Source: Arenibacter sp. 6A1 (GTDB lineage: Bacteria > Bacteroidota > Bacteroidia > Flavobacteriales > Flavobacteriaceae). Taken from it: a stretch of 64,000 bases of DNA. The stretch covers positions 62,001 through 126,000 of the forward strand of contig NZ_JAAXCQ010000004.1 in NCBI RefSeq assembly GCF_012272855.1, given 5' to 3'. This document shows, piece by piece, positions 44,645 to 54,800 of this stretch. The stretch's first letter is position 1; the number at the start of each line of letters is the position of its first letter. A program made the translations under genes and the position numbers. Below the pieces are notes generated by a model. It saw nothing but the letters and a program-made list of their open reading frames with translations, was not told the origin of the DNA and ran no database searches.

Positions 44645-45418
44645 TTACTCGTACATTTCATTAAGATCGGTAGCCGCTAGGTCTTCTAAAAACTCGCCTA
44701 TATTTTGTACCGATCGATCGAAAAAGGCCTTTCCATTTTCCTTATTGGCCAGTTTCGGATTTCCCACTCCAGTATCCTCGGTTACTTTTGTCCATTGCCG
44801 TTGTGCGGTCACCCATCCTTCTTTCAATCCTTTTATTTTAAAGGTTTTCCCTATTCCCGAACCGGCTTCTTCCAAAGGCAACACCAACTCTGGTGTCAAA
44901 TGCATTACCACGGCAGTTTCGAGTTCCCCGGCATGATCGCCAGGCTCCTTAAAATAGTCCTTGGAATCGGCTGTATTCCACCAGTTTAGAGCACAAACAA
45001 ATACCTCCGGAAAAGCAATACTCAGCTCTCGGATAAATTGTTTAAAATTGTTACCTCCATGCCCGTTGACGATAACGAGTTTATCTATATTGTGCGCTGC
45101 CAAAACTTCTACGACATCCTTTAACACAGCATATTGTGTACTAGGACTCATATTCATACATAGCTTTACATCCATTTGCCCTGTATTTACGCCAAATGGG
45201 ATGGTGGGCAACACTACTGTTTTGGCCCCTTTGCTCCACGCCAATGCTGCCGCTGCAATAGCTACATTTTCCGATAAAATATTATCCGTGGCATAGGGCA
45301 AATGATAGTTATGGGCTTCGGTAGCTCCCCAAGGCAATATCGCTACCTTATAATCCGTGTCTTTTACAGATTTCCAATTGTTGTCCGCTAAAACGTAGGG
45401 TCTCACATTCTGTGCCAT
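44645..45418 (-). CDS. Creatininase-family metal-dependent amidohydrolase
   Basis: 257 residues, no signal peptide, so cytoplasmic. Metal ligands of the family are visible: Glu in LPWGATEAHNYHLPYATDN (about 29-47), Asp/His of YATDN, His in VNGHGGNNF (about 118-126) and Glu in DHAGELETAVVMH (about 163-175). Known members open cyclic amides (creatinine) or hydrolyse formamide and mycofactocin peptides. A substrate in sialic acid metabolism is not known to me. It sits 32 bases before the sialidase gene and 208 bases after the SGNH esterase gene. Confidence 0.85.
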   Translation of the reverse strand: MAQNVRPYVLADNNWKSVKDTDYKVAILPWGATEAHNYHLPYATDNILSENVAIAAAALAWSKGAKTVVLPTIPFGVNTGQMDVKLCMNMSPSTQYAVLKDVVEVLAAHNIDKLVIVNGHGGNNFKQFIRELSIAFPEVFVCALNWWNTADSKDYFKEPGDHAGELETAVVMHLTPELVLPLEEAGSGIGKTFKIKGLKEGWVTAQRQWTKVTEDTGVGNPKLANKENGKAFFDRSVQNIGEFLEDLAATDLNEMYE

Positions 45419-45626
45419 CTTTTAATTTTTAATTTATTTAGAGGCGATTTACGCCCTAATATTACTCCAATCCCAACTGATTGTAAACATCTTAATACTT
45501 TTAAAAACACTTCCTTAAAAGAAAGTTAATTTACCGATTATTATTATCGTTGAAACCTAGAGTATATCGCACTTTCGCACGTTTTTACAAGGACACCCTA
45601 CCGACCAAACAGCTGAGCTCTTAACA

Positions 45627-46280
45627 TCAATTCACCAAAGGCTTAATGACCTTTTTCCAACGCTTATACCCCTTAGGAGCTAAATGCAAGCCGTCATAGG
45701 TATATTTTGGTTTTAAAACGCCTTTAGCGTTTCTAAAAGCCCGGTGGAGATCTATATAGCTCACCCCCATTTCCTCAGACAGGGTTTCGAGTCTTTTATT
45801 GACCAACAGAATTAGCTGCTGATTGCTTTTATGGCCCGAAAATTTATCGCCCACCTGTGGATTTACCGGTAGAATACTCTGTACGAATATTTGAGTATCT
45901 GCAGACGCCTCCTGAATTTTGCGCAACAATACAGTTACATTTTCTACAACTTCATCGGCAGATTTCCCTCTGGCCAAATCATTGGTCCCAACAAGCAAGA
46001 ATATTTTCTTTGGTCTGGACGACGTCACTTCTGATAGCCTATTTAAAATGCCGTCGGTTACATCGCCACTAATACCTCTGTTGACGACGTTTTTATTTGG
46101 AAACATTGCCTTCCAATCGCCTCCTTCGGTGATACTGTTCCCTAGAAAAATTATTTCACCCTCCGTGTCCGGCGTATTTTCGAACATTGCTTTTCGTTGA
46201 TAGTAATGCTCAGAATATTTTTGGGCATTTATGGCTACCGTAAAAAGACAACAAAGGATAAAAATTAACAACTTACTCAT
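45627..46280 (-). CDS. Exported SGNH/GDSL hydrolase, probable sialate or sugar O-acetylesterase
   Basis: 217 residues. Signal peptide (LLIFILCCLFTVAINAQ). SGNH blocks in order: IIFLGNSITEGGDW (Ser, about 44-57), NRGISGDVTDGIL (Gly), LLVGTNDLARG (Asn, about 95-105) and YDGLHLAPKGYKRW (Asp and His, about 195-208). Related small esterases remove O-acetyl groups from sialic acids and other sugars. It lies 22 bases after the GH20 gene on the same strand, which supports a role on decorated sialoglycans. Confidence 0.85.
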   Translation of the reverse strand: MSKLLIFILCCLFTVAINAQKYSEHYYQRKAMFENTPDTEGEIIFLGNSITEGGDWKAMFPNKNVVNRGISGDVTDGILNRLSEVTSSRPKKIFLLVGTNDLARGKSADEVVENVTVLLRKIQEASADTQIFVQSILPVNPQVGDKFSGHKSNQQLILLVNKRLETLSEEMGVSYIDLHRAFRNAKGVLKPKYTYDGLHLAPKGYKRWKKVIKPLVN

Positions 46281-46302
46281 AAGGTAACACTTTGATTTAT
46301 AA

Positions 46303-48396
46303 CTAAAAAGAAGCGTCGTAAATTAAATCTTTCACTTCTCGTACATTCGTTCCATTTATTTCTACCGGAACACAACTAAACATCCACTTCCATGAATTTC
46401 CTCCATGTGGAATTTTTAACAGGACGGTATTCCATCCTTTGTTCAAATTAACCAGCGTCGGTTTTCTATAAAAGTAATCTTCATCGATAAAGGGTATTTC
46501 GTCCGTGGCCGATCCTAAGTTTGGCTGTTTCCAAGTTGGTGGCAATACCGGCGTATCGTTCACCCATATTTTTGGCTCGGTAAAATGCCACTGCCCTATT
46601 TTCGGCGATGGCCCTCCTCTTCTACCTCCAGAGCGCGACCATCCTTGAAAGCCTATCCAGAATTCCTGTAGCCTATTATTTGGTGAGTAAATTCTCGTAT
46701 AAGCATAATAGGTGCCAGATTTTGCTTCCGTAAAAGCGGGGAAATTAAAGAAATGCTTTAAGTGTACTGTACCCCCAACAGGATCGTCATTCCATTTGTA
46801 TTCCGTCCCATCGAGCTCGTAAGCCGATTTAATTTCCTCCTCTACCGGAAATTTTTTAGCAAAATCGCCTTCATGGTCAAATGGACCAATAATTTTCCAA
46901 AACTTATCTGTTTGCCTTATATAAGGAAACTCTTTATCCTCAAAATATAGGTCCCTATGAACAAGAACTTTATCTTCAAATTCCTTGAAGGCCATAAATT
47001 CTTTCGTATTTTTTGCCGGTAATTTTGCCCAATACTCAGGATAGTCCTTTTCTTTTCCTCTCCAAATGGCTTCGGAGTAAAACACAAGGGACGGATAAAT
47101 AGGGTTTTGCCTTAGAATATCGCGCTCCTCCAATACATTATTATCGGGCCATGCCCCTAATATACCTCCCAAGGCCAAAGAATCTCCTTTAGGCTGCCTG
47201 GCGGGCTGTTGGAAAAACAATCGAGCCATGCCCGCAAAAGGATCTAAGTGATTGATGTAATTACTGCGAGAATCTATAAAACGATGCCCTTTTCGTCCTT
47301 CATGGTATGCCCATAATTGGTTGATGGAAGTACTATCTTCCGGAATAACAATGCCTTCTTTCCAAACAATAACTTCCCTGTTCTGGCTTTTTATATGCTC
47401 CATAATAGCCAAGATCATTTCATCTTCGACATATTCGGCTTCATTTCTCACTTCATCGGTTCCTATATGGATATAGGGCATCTCTTTTTCATCGGCCAAA
47501 CCGCACAACTCACTAAAAAGATCTAAAAGAATAGGCAATACCCTTTCATCTTTCATGGTCTTAATTCCCAAACCTTTTCTAAAGGCATCGGTATGTCCAG
47601 GAATATCTAACTCGGGTATAACCGTTATATACCGCTCTTTGCAGTACGCTAAAATTTCTTTAAAATCTTCCTGTGTATAGTATTTGCCTACCCCTCTACT
47701 AAAGGCCTCATCGGACTGTAATTGGGGATACAACTTGCTTTCTAAACGCCAACCGGGATTATCGGTTAAATGCCAGTGGAAAGTATTGTATTTATATAGG
47801 GCAAGGATATCTATTTGCTCTTTTAGCTGCGCTACACTTTGGAAGTTTCTTCCGGTATCGTGCAAAAGACCTCTAATTTCAAAAACTGGCCAATCCTTTA
47901 TTTTTACTTGTGGTAACATCCACTGGCCCTGCTTCTTTCGCAGGAGTTGCTTAAAAGTCTGTAATCCGTAAAAGGCTCCTTGAGGAGTATAGGCAGTGAT
48001 CACAATTTCTTTCCCGACACTTAACGTATAGCCTTCTTTTTTTTGGGAAGCATTAAAATTATCGCTTTTTATAAGTTTTACCGCCAAGCCATTCTTACTT
48101 ATAGCTATTTCTTGCTCCGTAAAAAACGGTGCTAAGGACATCCCTTCCTTTAAAAAGTCATTCCCTTTTATATCAATGGACTTAAAGCGTACTTCTTTTT
48201 TTCCGTACGCCAATTCCTGTGGCGTGGGAATTAGAGGATACTTTTCTTCAAGTGGGGTATTAATGATATGATTCGCATAGCTTGTGAAAGTTAAAATCAA
48301 AAACAAGCCTGCATAAATGGTTCCTAAAACCTTAAAGGCCGCCTTTTTTTTTATAAGAGGCTGGCTTTCATCAACATATTTTAAGTATTTCTTCAT
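46303..48396 (-). CDS. Beta-N-acetylhexosaminidase (GH20), exported
   Basis: 697 residues. N-terminal basic region and one hydrophobic helix (VLGTIYAGLFLILTFTSYA, about 24-42) serve as signal or anchor. A GH20b domain (about 55-155) precedes the catalytic barrel: FHWHLTDNPGWRLESKLYP, VIPELDIPGHTDAFRK and the catalytic Asp-Glu in YIHIGTDEVRNEAEYV (about 311-326). A C-terminal beta domain of about 170 residues ends with a carbohydrate-binding look. It removes GlcNAc or GalNAc exposed after desialylation. It is in the lyase operon, 15 bases after the acetylesterase gene. Confidence 0.92.
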   Translation of the reverse strand: MKKYLKYVDESQPLIKKKAAFKVLGTIYAGLFLILTFTSYANHIINTPLEEKYPLIPTPQELAYGKKEVRFKSIDIKGNDFLKEGMSLAPFFTEQEIAISKNGLAVKLIKSDNFNASQKKEGYTLSVGKEIVITAYTPQGAFYGLQTFKQLLRKKQGQWMLPQVKIKDWPVFEIRGLLHDTGRNFQSVAQLKEQIDILALYKYNTFHWHLTDNPGWRLESKLYPQLQSDEAFSRGVGKYYTQEDFKEILAYCKERYITVIPELDIPGHTDAFRKGLGIKTMKDERVLPILLDLFSELCGLADEKEMPYIHIGTDEVRNEAEYVEDEMILAIMEHIKSQNREVIVWKEGIVIPEDSTSINQLWAYHEGRKGHRFIDSRSNYINHLDPFAGMARLFFQQPARQPKGDSLALGGILGAWPDNNVLEERDILRQNPIYPSLVFYSEAIWRGKEKDYPEYWAKLPAKNTKEFMAFKEFEDKVLVHRDLYFEDKEFPYIRQTDKFWKIIGPFDHEGDFAKKFPVEEEIKSAYELDGTEYKWNDDPVGGTVHLKHFFNFPAFTEAKSGTYYAYTRIYSPNNRLQEFWIGFQGWSRSGGRRGGPSPKIGQWHFTEPKIWVNDTPVLPPTWKQPNLGSATDEIPFIDEDYFYRKPTLVNLNKGWNTVLLKIPHGGNSWKWMFSCVPVEINGTNVREVKDLIYDASF

Positions 48397-48411
48397 TTTT
48401 CAGGTTTTGGT

Positions 48412-50481
48412 TTAATTGGTCACATTAGAAAAGGTTGCGGCAGGCAACTTTTCTTTATTAATTAGATTGCCATCGGTATAAGAAGTGTATCCATATCTGA
48501 CATATCTAGGTTTTTTTATTTTTTTTGATGTAAGTAACAGCACGTTCTTTTTGATCCTAGCCTTGGCGGGCACAAAAACCTTATCGGCTCCGGCTATCTG
48601 AATATCGCGCAACGCCTCTCCGTCTGAAGTGCCAAGGCCTTCTCCAAAAAGAAAATGTACTTCCAAGGTATCATCTTTTACGTTGACAAAATCGAACAAA
48701 GGTCCAGAATATGGTATATTCATCCCATAATTTTTTGCCAAGGCCGTTTTGGCCAATCGTTTTCCGAGCACCCATTTTTGTTTGGGATGCACATCGGTGG
48801 GGTGTCCTACATCCGAAGACACCACCATCCCTGTATTAGGAATGTCCAATAATTTTCTTTGGGAATCTCTAAACGCCCCCCAACCAGGCCTATTGATACT
48901 GCTAAGCTGCACATAATTAAATGGCATATTTGGATTATTCCAATGATTTCTCCAATCGCGCACCAAAAGGGCAAACAATCTGGAGTGCAACTGCTCTCGC
49001 TCTGCATTCGATTCGCCCTGGTACCAGATAACACCTTTGATAGGATAGTTTTTTATAGGATTAATACCGGCATCAAACAACATGGTAGGATCAAACGGAT
49101 GTCTTGCTTTAACGCCTGACTCCCGCATATTCTGCATATTTTTTGCCTTGCGTTCATTTACCCATGGCTGCACAAGAGGGTGTTTGTGGGTATCGTTTAG
49201 CAAACTAATGGTTTCATGGGTTGTTTCCATGGCCTCCCTACTAATCCAACTTTGGGTGGTCGCCCCACCCACGGCGTTACATATGACCCCAATAGGAACA
49301 TTTAATTGCTTTTGAAGATGATAGGCATAGGAGTAGGCTACGGCAGAAAAATTGGCCAACTCCTCCCCCGAGGCTTTATTCCACCCGGATGCTTCAAAAT
49401 AATTTGCCGCATTACAATTTTGCAGTTCTTCCCTGGAAAAACTATGGTTGGAGGTTTGCGCCTTGCCATCCATAGAAAACAAAAAAACCTTGGTATTTAA
49501 GGAGTCTTTTAAAATAGTACGCCCCTGCTGGTCCTCTCTGACCTTAAAATCCATATTAGATTGTCCCGAGGCCAACCATACTTCACCTACATATACCTCC
49601 TTTATATTAACAGCCCCCGATTTTTTAGAATCTATAGTGAGTTTATAAGGTCCACCCGCCTTTTGTGATGGAAACTGAACACTCCATTCCCCATGAACAG
49701 ACACTTTGGTTTGCAGTAATTCCCCATTAAAAGCAACACTAATCTCGTCCAAGGCATTGGCCGACCCGTGAACTTCTATGGGCAGGTTTCTTTGAAAAAC
49801 CATGTTTTCGCCAAATAGCAAGGGCAGCTTTATGTCTCCATAATCCCCACTGATATAGCGATACATTTTATTGGCAATGATAGCAGCCCCTTCTTTGGCG
49901 GGGTGCAGATCATCTGCATAGTATTCCGGAAATCTATACAAGGGTTCATGCAAGTCAATTACATCAACCCCGGCTAGATCTTTCACTATTTCTATTTTAG
50001 CTTGAATTTCCTGATAATTTTCGCGCATCCCTTCTTCAAACCAATGATGACCAGAAAAAGAAGGACTCATTTTGGAAATCACCACCCTGGGTCGTGAAGG
50101 CAGCTCGCGATACGCCTGAATAAAGTCTAAGTAATCCTGTACAAATTCTTCCTTATGATCGGGCCAATTATTATTGCCTTGATCGTTTAGCCCTAGGTGA
50201 ATAATCACCAGGTTCGGCATAAAGGATTTGGAGGCTTCAAAAACAGGCTTATCCCAATAAGGTTTATGACCATTCTTAAGCAATGTTGCCCCAGGAAACC
50301 CAAAGTTCATCACCTCATACCCATCGCCCAATAATTGCTGCAAGCGGTAGGGATAAGAATTCACTTCACGCTGCTCGACTCCTGTACCATAGGTTACACT
50401 ATTCCCTACACAAGCAATCTTAACTTTTTGTGCTTGCAGGGAAAAAACCAAAAAAAAACCAATCCAAACTAGATTTCTCAA
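48412..50481 (-). CDS. Two-domain sialate O-acetylesterase (SGNH plus SIAE domain)
   Basis: 689 residues. Signal peptide (RNLVWIGFFLVFSLQAQ). The N-terminal domain (about 20-215) is a full SGNH hydrolase (CVGNSVTYGTG; NFGFPGATLLKNG; IHLGLNDQGNNNWPDH; DDLHPAKEG). The C-terminal domain (about 220-650) is the SIAE/SASA type (PLLFGENMVFQRNLPIEVHG; GEVWLASGQSNMDFKV; IGVICNAVGGATTQSWIS; GVIWYQGESNAE). Two esterase active sites would remove acetyl groups from different positions. The start is TTG, because the frame has an in-frame stop four codons upstream and no earlier ATG. Second gene of the lyase operon. Confidence 0.9.
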   Translation of the reverse strand: MRNLVWIGFFLVFSLQAQKVKIACVGNSVTYGTGVEQREVNSYPYRLQQLLGDGYEVMNFGFPGATLLKNGHKPYWDKPVFEASKSFMPNLVIIHLGLNDQGNNNWPDHKEEFVQDYLDFIQAYRELPSRPRVVISKMSPSFSGHHWFEEGMRENYQEIQAKIEIVKDLAGVDVIDLHEPLYRFPEYYADDLHPAKEGAAIIANKMYRYISGDYGDIKLPLLFGENMVFQRNLPIEVHGSANALDEISVAFNGELLQTKVSVHGEWSVQFPSQKAGGPYKLTIDSKKSGAVNIKEVYVGEVWLASGQSNMDFKVREDQQGRTILKDSLNTKVFLFSMDGKAQTSNHSFSREELQNCNAANYFEASGWNKASGEELANFSAVAYSYAYHLQKQLNVPIGVICNAVGGATTQSWISREAMETTHETISLLNDTHKHPLVQPWVNERKAKNMQNMRESGVKARHPFDPTMLFDAGINPIKNYPIKGVIWYQGESNAEREQLHSRLFALLVRDWRNHWNNPNMPFNYVQLSSINRPGWGAFRDSQRKLLDIPNTGMVVSSDVGHPTDVHPKQKWVLGKRLAKTALAKNYGMNIPYSGPLFDFVNVKDDTLEVHFLFGEGLGTSDGEALRDIQIAGADKVFVPAKARIKKNVLLLTSKKIKKPRYVRYGYTSYTDGNLINKEKLPAATFSNVTN

Positions 50482-50565
50482 GACAATTAATTATCAGGTT
50501 TCAGGAAAATCTATAAGCATTATAAAATTTCCTGAAAATAAACAGCTTTACAAATTTTCAACAAA

Positions 50566-51471
50566 CTATACCTTAGCGGTATGAGACATTATATCCAACG
50601 CCTCCAATTCTGCCTTAGCTTCTTTTAATTGAGCTTCGGAAAGAGTAGTATGCGGGAATCTACTTGGTCCACAATCGATCCCTAAAACTTTCATAAATGA
50701 TTTTGCCGCTCCGTTAAAGCCACCTTTAGCGTTTAACACATCGACAAACTTCATAGATTTTGCTTGTAATGTTGCTGCCAATTCGTGATCACCTTTATTA
50801 AAAGCCTCTAACACGGCTAAGTATAATGGTGCTAAATGATTATAGGTACTTCCTACCCAACCATCGGCTCCAAAAGGCAAACTCGCCAAGAAAATCTCGT
50901 CAAAACCAAATAAAATATTTGCAGAACCATTATTGAAGTCCTTTGCGTATTTATAATCGATTAGATTGTTATTGGTAAATTTAATTCCAGCTAAATTCGG
51001 AATCTGCGGTGTTGCTAATTCCAAAAACTCGGCCATTGAGAAATTTGCACCGGTCAAGACAGGAATATGGTAATAGTAAAATGGAAGGTCTGGCGCACAG
51101 GCAGCAATTTCCTTACAGTATGCAATCAGCTTATGAATATCTGACAACCTAAAATAATAAGGTGCCAAAACAGCAATTCCGTCCATGTTATGATCGGCAG
51201 AATGTCTTGCCAAATCCTTGGCTACTTCTAAACTGGTGTCTCCAACATGATTGATTACAAAAAAATCTTCAGGCTTATTTTGGCCCCAAGCTTTTGCTAT
51301 ATCTTTTCTTTCCTCAACGGTCAAGGAAGTAAAATCTCCGGTAGAACCATTAATAAAAGCACCTTTAACACCATTTTTCTTTAAAAATTTCCCATATTTA
51401 GGAATTATATCTAAATTTAGCGAAGTATCCTCGTGCATAGGGGCATACGTCGCAGCAATAAGTCCATTCAT
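50566..51471 (-). CDS. nanA: N-acetylneuraminate lyase
   Basis: 301 residues, usual length of the DapA/NanA fold. The substrate-binding GSTG motif is at 42-45 (NGSTGDFTSL), the catalytic Tyr at 134 (FYYYHIPVLTG) and the Schiff-base Lys at 164 (AGIKFTNNN). The YYYHIPVLTG pattern and T at 166 are of the sialic acid lyase type and not of the dihydrodipicolinate synthase type. It cleaves N-acetylneuraminate to ManNAc and pyruvate in the cytoplasm. First gene of the minus-strand operon, divergent from the SusCD pair, with an operator-like palindrome 15 bases before its start. Confidence 0.92.
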   Translation of the reverse strand: MNGLIAATYAPMHEDTSLNLDIIPKYGKFLKKNGVKGAFINGSTGDFTSLTVEERKDIAKAWGQNKPEDFFVINHVGDTSLEVAKDLARHSADHNMDGIAVLAPYYFRLSDIHKLIAYCKEIAACAPDLPFYYYHIPVLTGANFSMAEFLELATPQIPNLAGIKFTNNNLIDYKYAKDFNNGSANILFGFDEIFLASLPFGADGWVGSTYNHLAPLYLAVLEAFNKGDHELAATLQAKSMKFVDVLNAKGGFNGAAKSFMKVLGIDCGPSRFPHTTLSEAQLKEAKAELEALDIMSHTAKV

Positions 51472-51485
51472 CTTTTTTGTATTTA

Positions 51486-51533
51486 ATATGTATTACATAA
51501 TACAAACATACTCAAAGATTTTGAAGCGTACAA
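51486..51533 (-). promoter_or_regulatory. Predicted promoter and GntR operator of the nanA operon
   Basis: On the minus strand: -33 TTG (51531-51533), 20-base spacer, exact -7 box TATGTTTG (51503-51510), then operator core TTATGTAATACATAT (51486-51500) ending 14 bases before the start codon. The arrangement is the same as at the 2-epimerase operon. Confidence 0.8.
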
Positions 51534-51760
51534 CATAAATTCACACCAATTTACGCGACACCCATTAATCTTTTTTAACATTTATAGCGCTTCCAAGAAA
51601 CAATCTAACCTTCTTAGCGCTACCACCTTACATATCTCTACTTCCGAACAATTACACATTGAAATACAGCTACTTAAAGGTATTAATAACATTTATTACA
51701 TATAATGGACGGTTATTAAAAATCAAACAAGTTAAATGCGCAAGAAAATATTCTAAATAT

Positions 51761-51809
51761 TTTGTTAATAATATTTTTTTCTTTAGTATTGCATTATGTA
51801 ATACATAAT
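51761..51809 (+). promoter_or_regulatory. Predicted promoter and GntR operator of the locus susCD pair
   Basis: -33 TTTG (51761-51764), 19-base spacer, -7 box TAGTATTG (51784-51791, one mismatch), then the perfect 17-base palindrome ATTATGTAATACATAAT (51793-51809), ending 10 bases before the start codon. It shares the TTATGT-N3-ACATAA core with the other three sites. Confidence 0.8.
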
Positions 51810-51819
51810 AACTAACAAC

Positions 51820-54800
51820 ATGAAACAAAAAAACAAACTAATTCATTACGTACTTACGGTAGCAGCTTTCTTGCTATTTAGCGGTACGTATGCACAAGAA
51901 AAAACAGTCACCGGGACTCTTTCCGATGGCAGTGGACAACCCCTTCCAGGGGCAAACGTTTTGGTAAAGGGAACCACCACAGGTACCCAAACTGATTTCG
52001 ATGGTAACTATTCCATCCTAGCCAGTCCAAACGATGTATTGGTATTTAGTTACCTAGGGTTTACGACCCAAAACATAGTGATAGGAGACAAAACTGTCAT
52101 CAATGTTACTTTATTAGAAGACGCTTCAGTTTTAGATGAAGTAGTTGTTACTGGTTACGGTAGTCAGACTAGGGGAACCTTAACCACATCGGTTTCTAAA
52201 TTAGACACTGAAATTTTGGAAACTTCTACGAGATCTAATGCTGCAACGGCCTTACAAGGTACCATTGCTGGTCTTAGGGTTACCAACAATACTGGTCAAC
52301 CGGGTGCTACACCTTCTATCGTATTACGTGGAGGTACCAATTTTGACGGATCTGGTTCTCCGCTAATTTTAATTGATGGAATCCCAGGTTCTTTTTACGC
52401 CTTAAACTCTGATGATATTGAATCTATTGAAGTATTAAAGGATGCTGCGGCCACCGCTATTTACGGTGCTAGATCTGCCAATGGAGTTATTTTGGTAACG
52501 ACTAAATCTGGTAAAACAGGAAAATCCTCTATTAACTATAAATACAAGTATAGTATCAATGAGGAAAGAAATGGTCAAAAGTACTTAAGCGGCGCCGATT
52601 TCTTAAACTACAACAGACAAGGACATGCCTATTCTGAACAAACACGTGGGAACCCAAACTTCATCCGTCAGTTTATCAATGGAGACAACTCTTTTGGTAT
52701 CGGAGGAAACACAACCAATTCTCCTTTCACCACTCAGTTGTTAACAGCAGACAACCAATACTTATTAAACCAACCAGGATGGAAATCCATTCCTGATATT
52801 TTAGATCCTAGCAGACAGATTTTATTTTATGACAATAAAAATGTAGGCGACCGTATCTATCAAGACAGTGCTACAAAAGACCATTATTTATCTTTTGACG
52901 GTGGTAACGAAGACGGAAACTACTACTTAGGTCTTGGACTTTTAGATAATGACGGTTTAATTTTAGGATCTGGATTTAAAAGATATTCAGGAAAATTTAC
53001 AGGGTCTTATAAAATTACTGACAACGTAAAAGTAAACTCTAATGTTTTATACTCTCACTCTAACTTAAGTTTAAGTCCATTGGGAGGTGATGATACGGTA
53101 TTTAGAAGGTTCCAAGGTCAGGCCCCTACTTCTAGGGATTACGACAACAACCCTGACGGTACATGGTCCGATGTTTATGCAGTAGGACAAAACCAAGGTT
53201 TTGGTAACCCATTGTACTATCAAGATAAATTTGTTAGAAAAAACTTAGAACAACGTTTATCGGCTTCGGTTGGTATCGACTGGAGCATTTTAGATGAGTT
53301 AGTACTATCTGTAGACGGAAGTCACTTTGCCATCAACAATCACAACGAGAGCTTTAACAGGGCTTATAGAGTAGGAAGTACTACTGGACCTTTACGTACA
53401 GCACGTGAGGCTTCGGTTAGCTTAGGCAGAACTTTAAGAAATCAGTTGACTGGTACTTTAAATTATAACAAGTCATTTGGTAACCATAATTTCAATGCAT
53501 TGGTTGGAACAGAATACTACAAGGACAATTTCTTTACAACCTCTGCTGGAACAAGAAATTCTCCTACAGACTTAATTGAAACTTTGAATGCAGGAGCAGA
53601 AGCTGATGGTATTCCTTCTAGTTTTGAAACAGAATATGTAATCGTTTCTACTTTTGGACGTTTATTGTATGATTTTGACAATAAGTATTTGATCAGTGGT
53701 ACTTTTAGACGTGATGGATCTTCGAGATTAGGAAACCAGAAATTTGGATTTTTCCCAGGGGTTTCTGCAGGTTGGAATGCCCACAATGAAGATTTCTTTA
53801 TCGAATCTAACTTAAACAAGTATATCACTAGATTAAAACCAAGATTAAGTTACGGGGTGAACGGAAACCAGGATGTTTTAAGCAATTATGGTGTTTTCGG
53901 ATCTTATGGAAGTCAAGGTGTTTACAATGGTCAAACTGGCTATGCCAACTCTTCACTACCTACCTTAGATTTAAAATGGGAAAAGTCGACTACCTTTAAT
54001 GCTGGTTTGGATATCTCATTTTTGGACAACAGACTTTCTTTAATTGCCGATGTATACTCTAGAGATATCAAGGACAAACTAGCGAACTTAACATTGCCTT
54101 ATTGGACTGGTTTCAGCAGTATTTTAACCAATAACGGTACTATTAGAAACAAAGGTTTTGAACTACAGGTTGATGCTAACATTATTAGCACTGAAGATAT
54201 CAGCTGGAATGTTGGAGCTACTTTTACCTCTAACAAAAACTATGTGATTAAACTTCCTGAAAATGATAATGACTTAAACAGACAGGGAGGAGAATTAATC
54301 TGGAACCCTAAGACTGGTGAAGAAGAATGGACAGGTGGTTTCCAAGAAGGACAACGATCTGGTAACGACCTTGTTATAGCTTTTGAGCAAGAGCGTATTT
54401 ATGCCACTCAGGCCGAAGCCGATGCAGACAATGCTATCACGGACGAATATATGCCAGCAGCTAGCCGTAACAAACGTTGGGCCGGTGATGTTAAATGGGT
54501 AGACCAAAATAACGATGGTGTTATCAATAGTCTTGATAGAAAAGTAATTGGACGTACTACGCCTGACTTCATTGGAGGTTTGACCACTAATTTCAAATAC
54601 AAGGATTTTAGCTTATTTGTTAAAACGGATTTTGCCACAGGACATTTAGTTTGGAATCATATCAATGCTAAAGGTTACGGACAAACTCAGGGTAACTTAA
54701 ATCAGCCTATTCAAGTATTAGATTCTTGGACTCCTACCAACACCAATACAGATTGGCCACGTATGGTTTTTGTAAATGATGCAAAAAACATATGGAGAGG

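Larger units (their letters stand above)
51472..51819. other. Divergent control region, nanA operon and susCD
   Basis: About 350 AT-rich bases. It holds two predicted promoter-operator modules (listed next) facing outward. A half-site (ACATATAAT) also occurs near 51695-51703. No gene is seen. Confidence 0.6.

Noticed and set aside
45541-45590. Repeated GCAC (CGCACTTTCGCACG) before the creatininase-like gene as an operator
   Set aside because: A short direct repeat, not matching the four palindromes of the locus and not beside a -7 box; likely chance.
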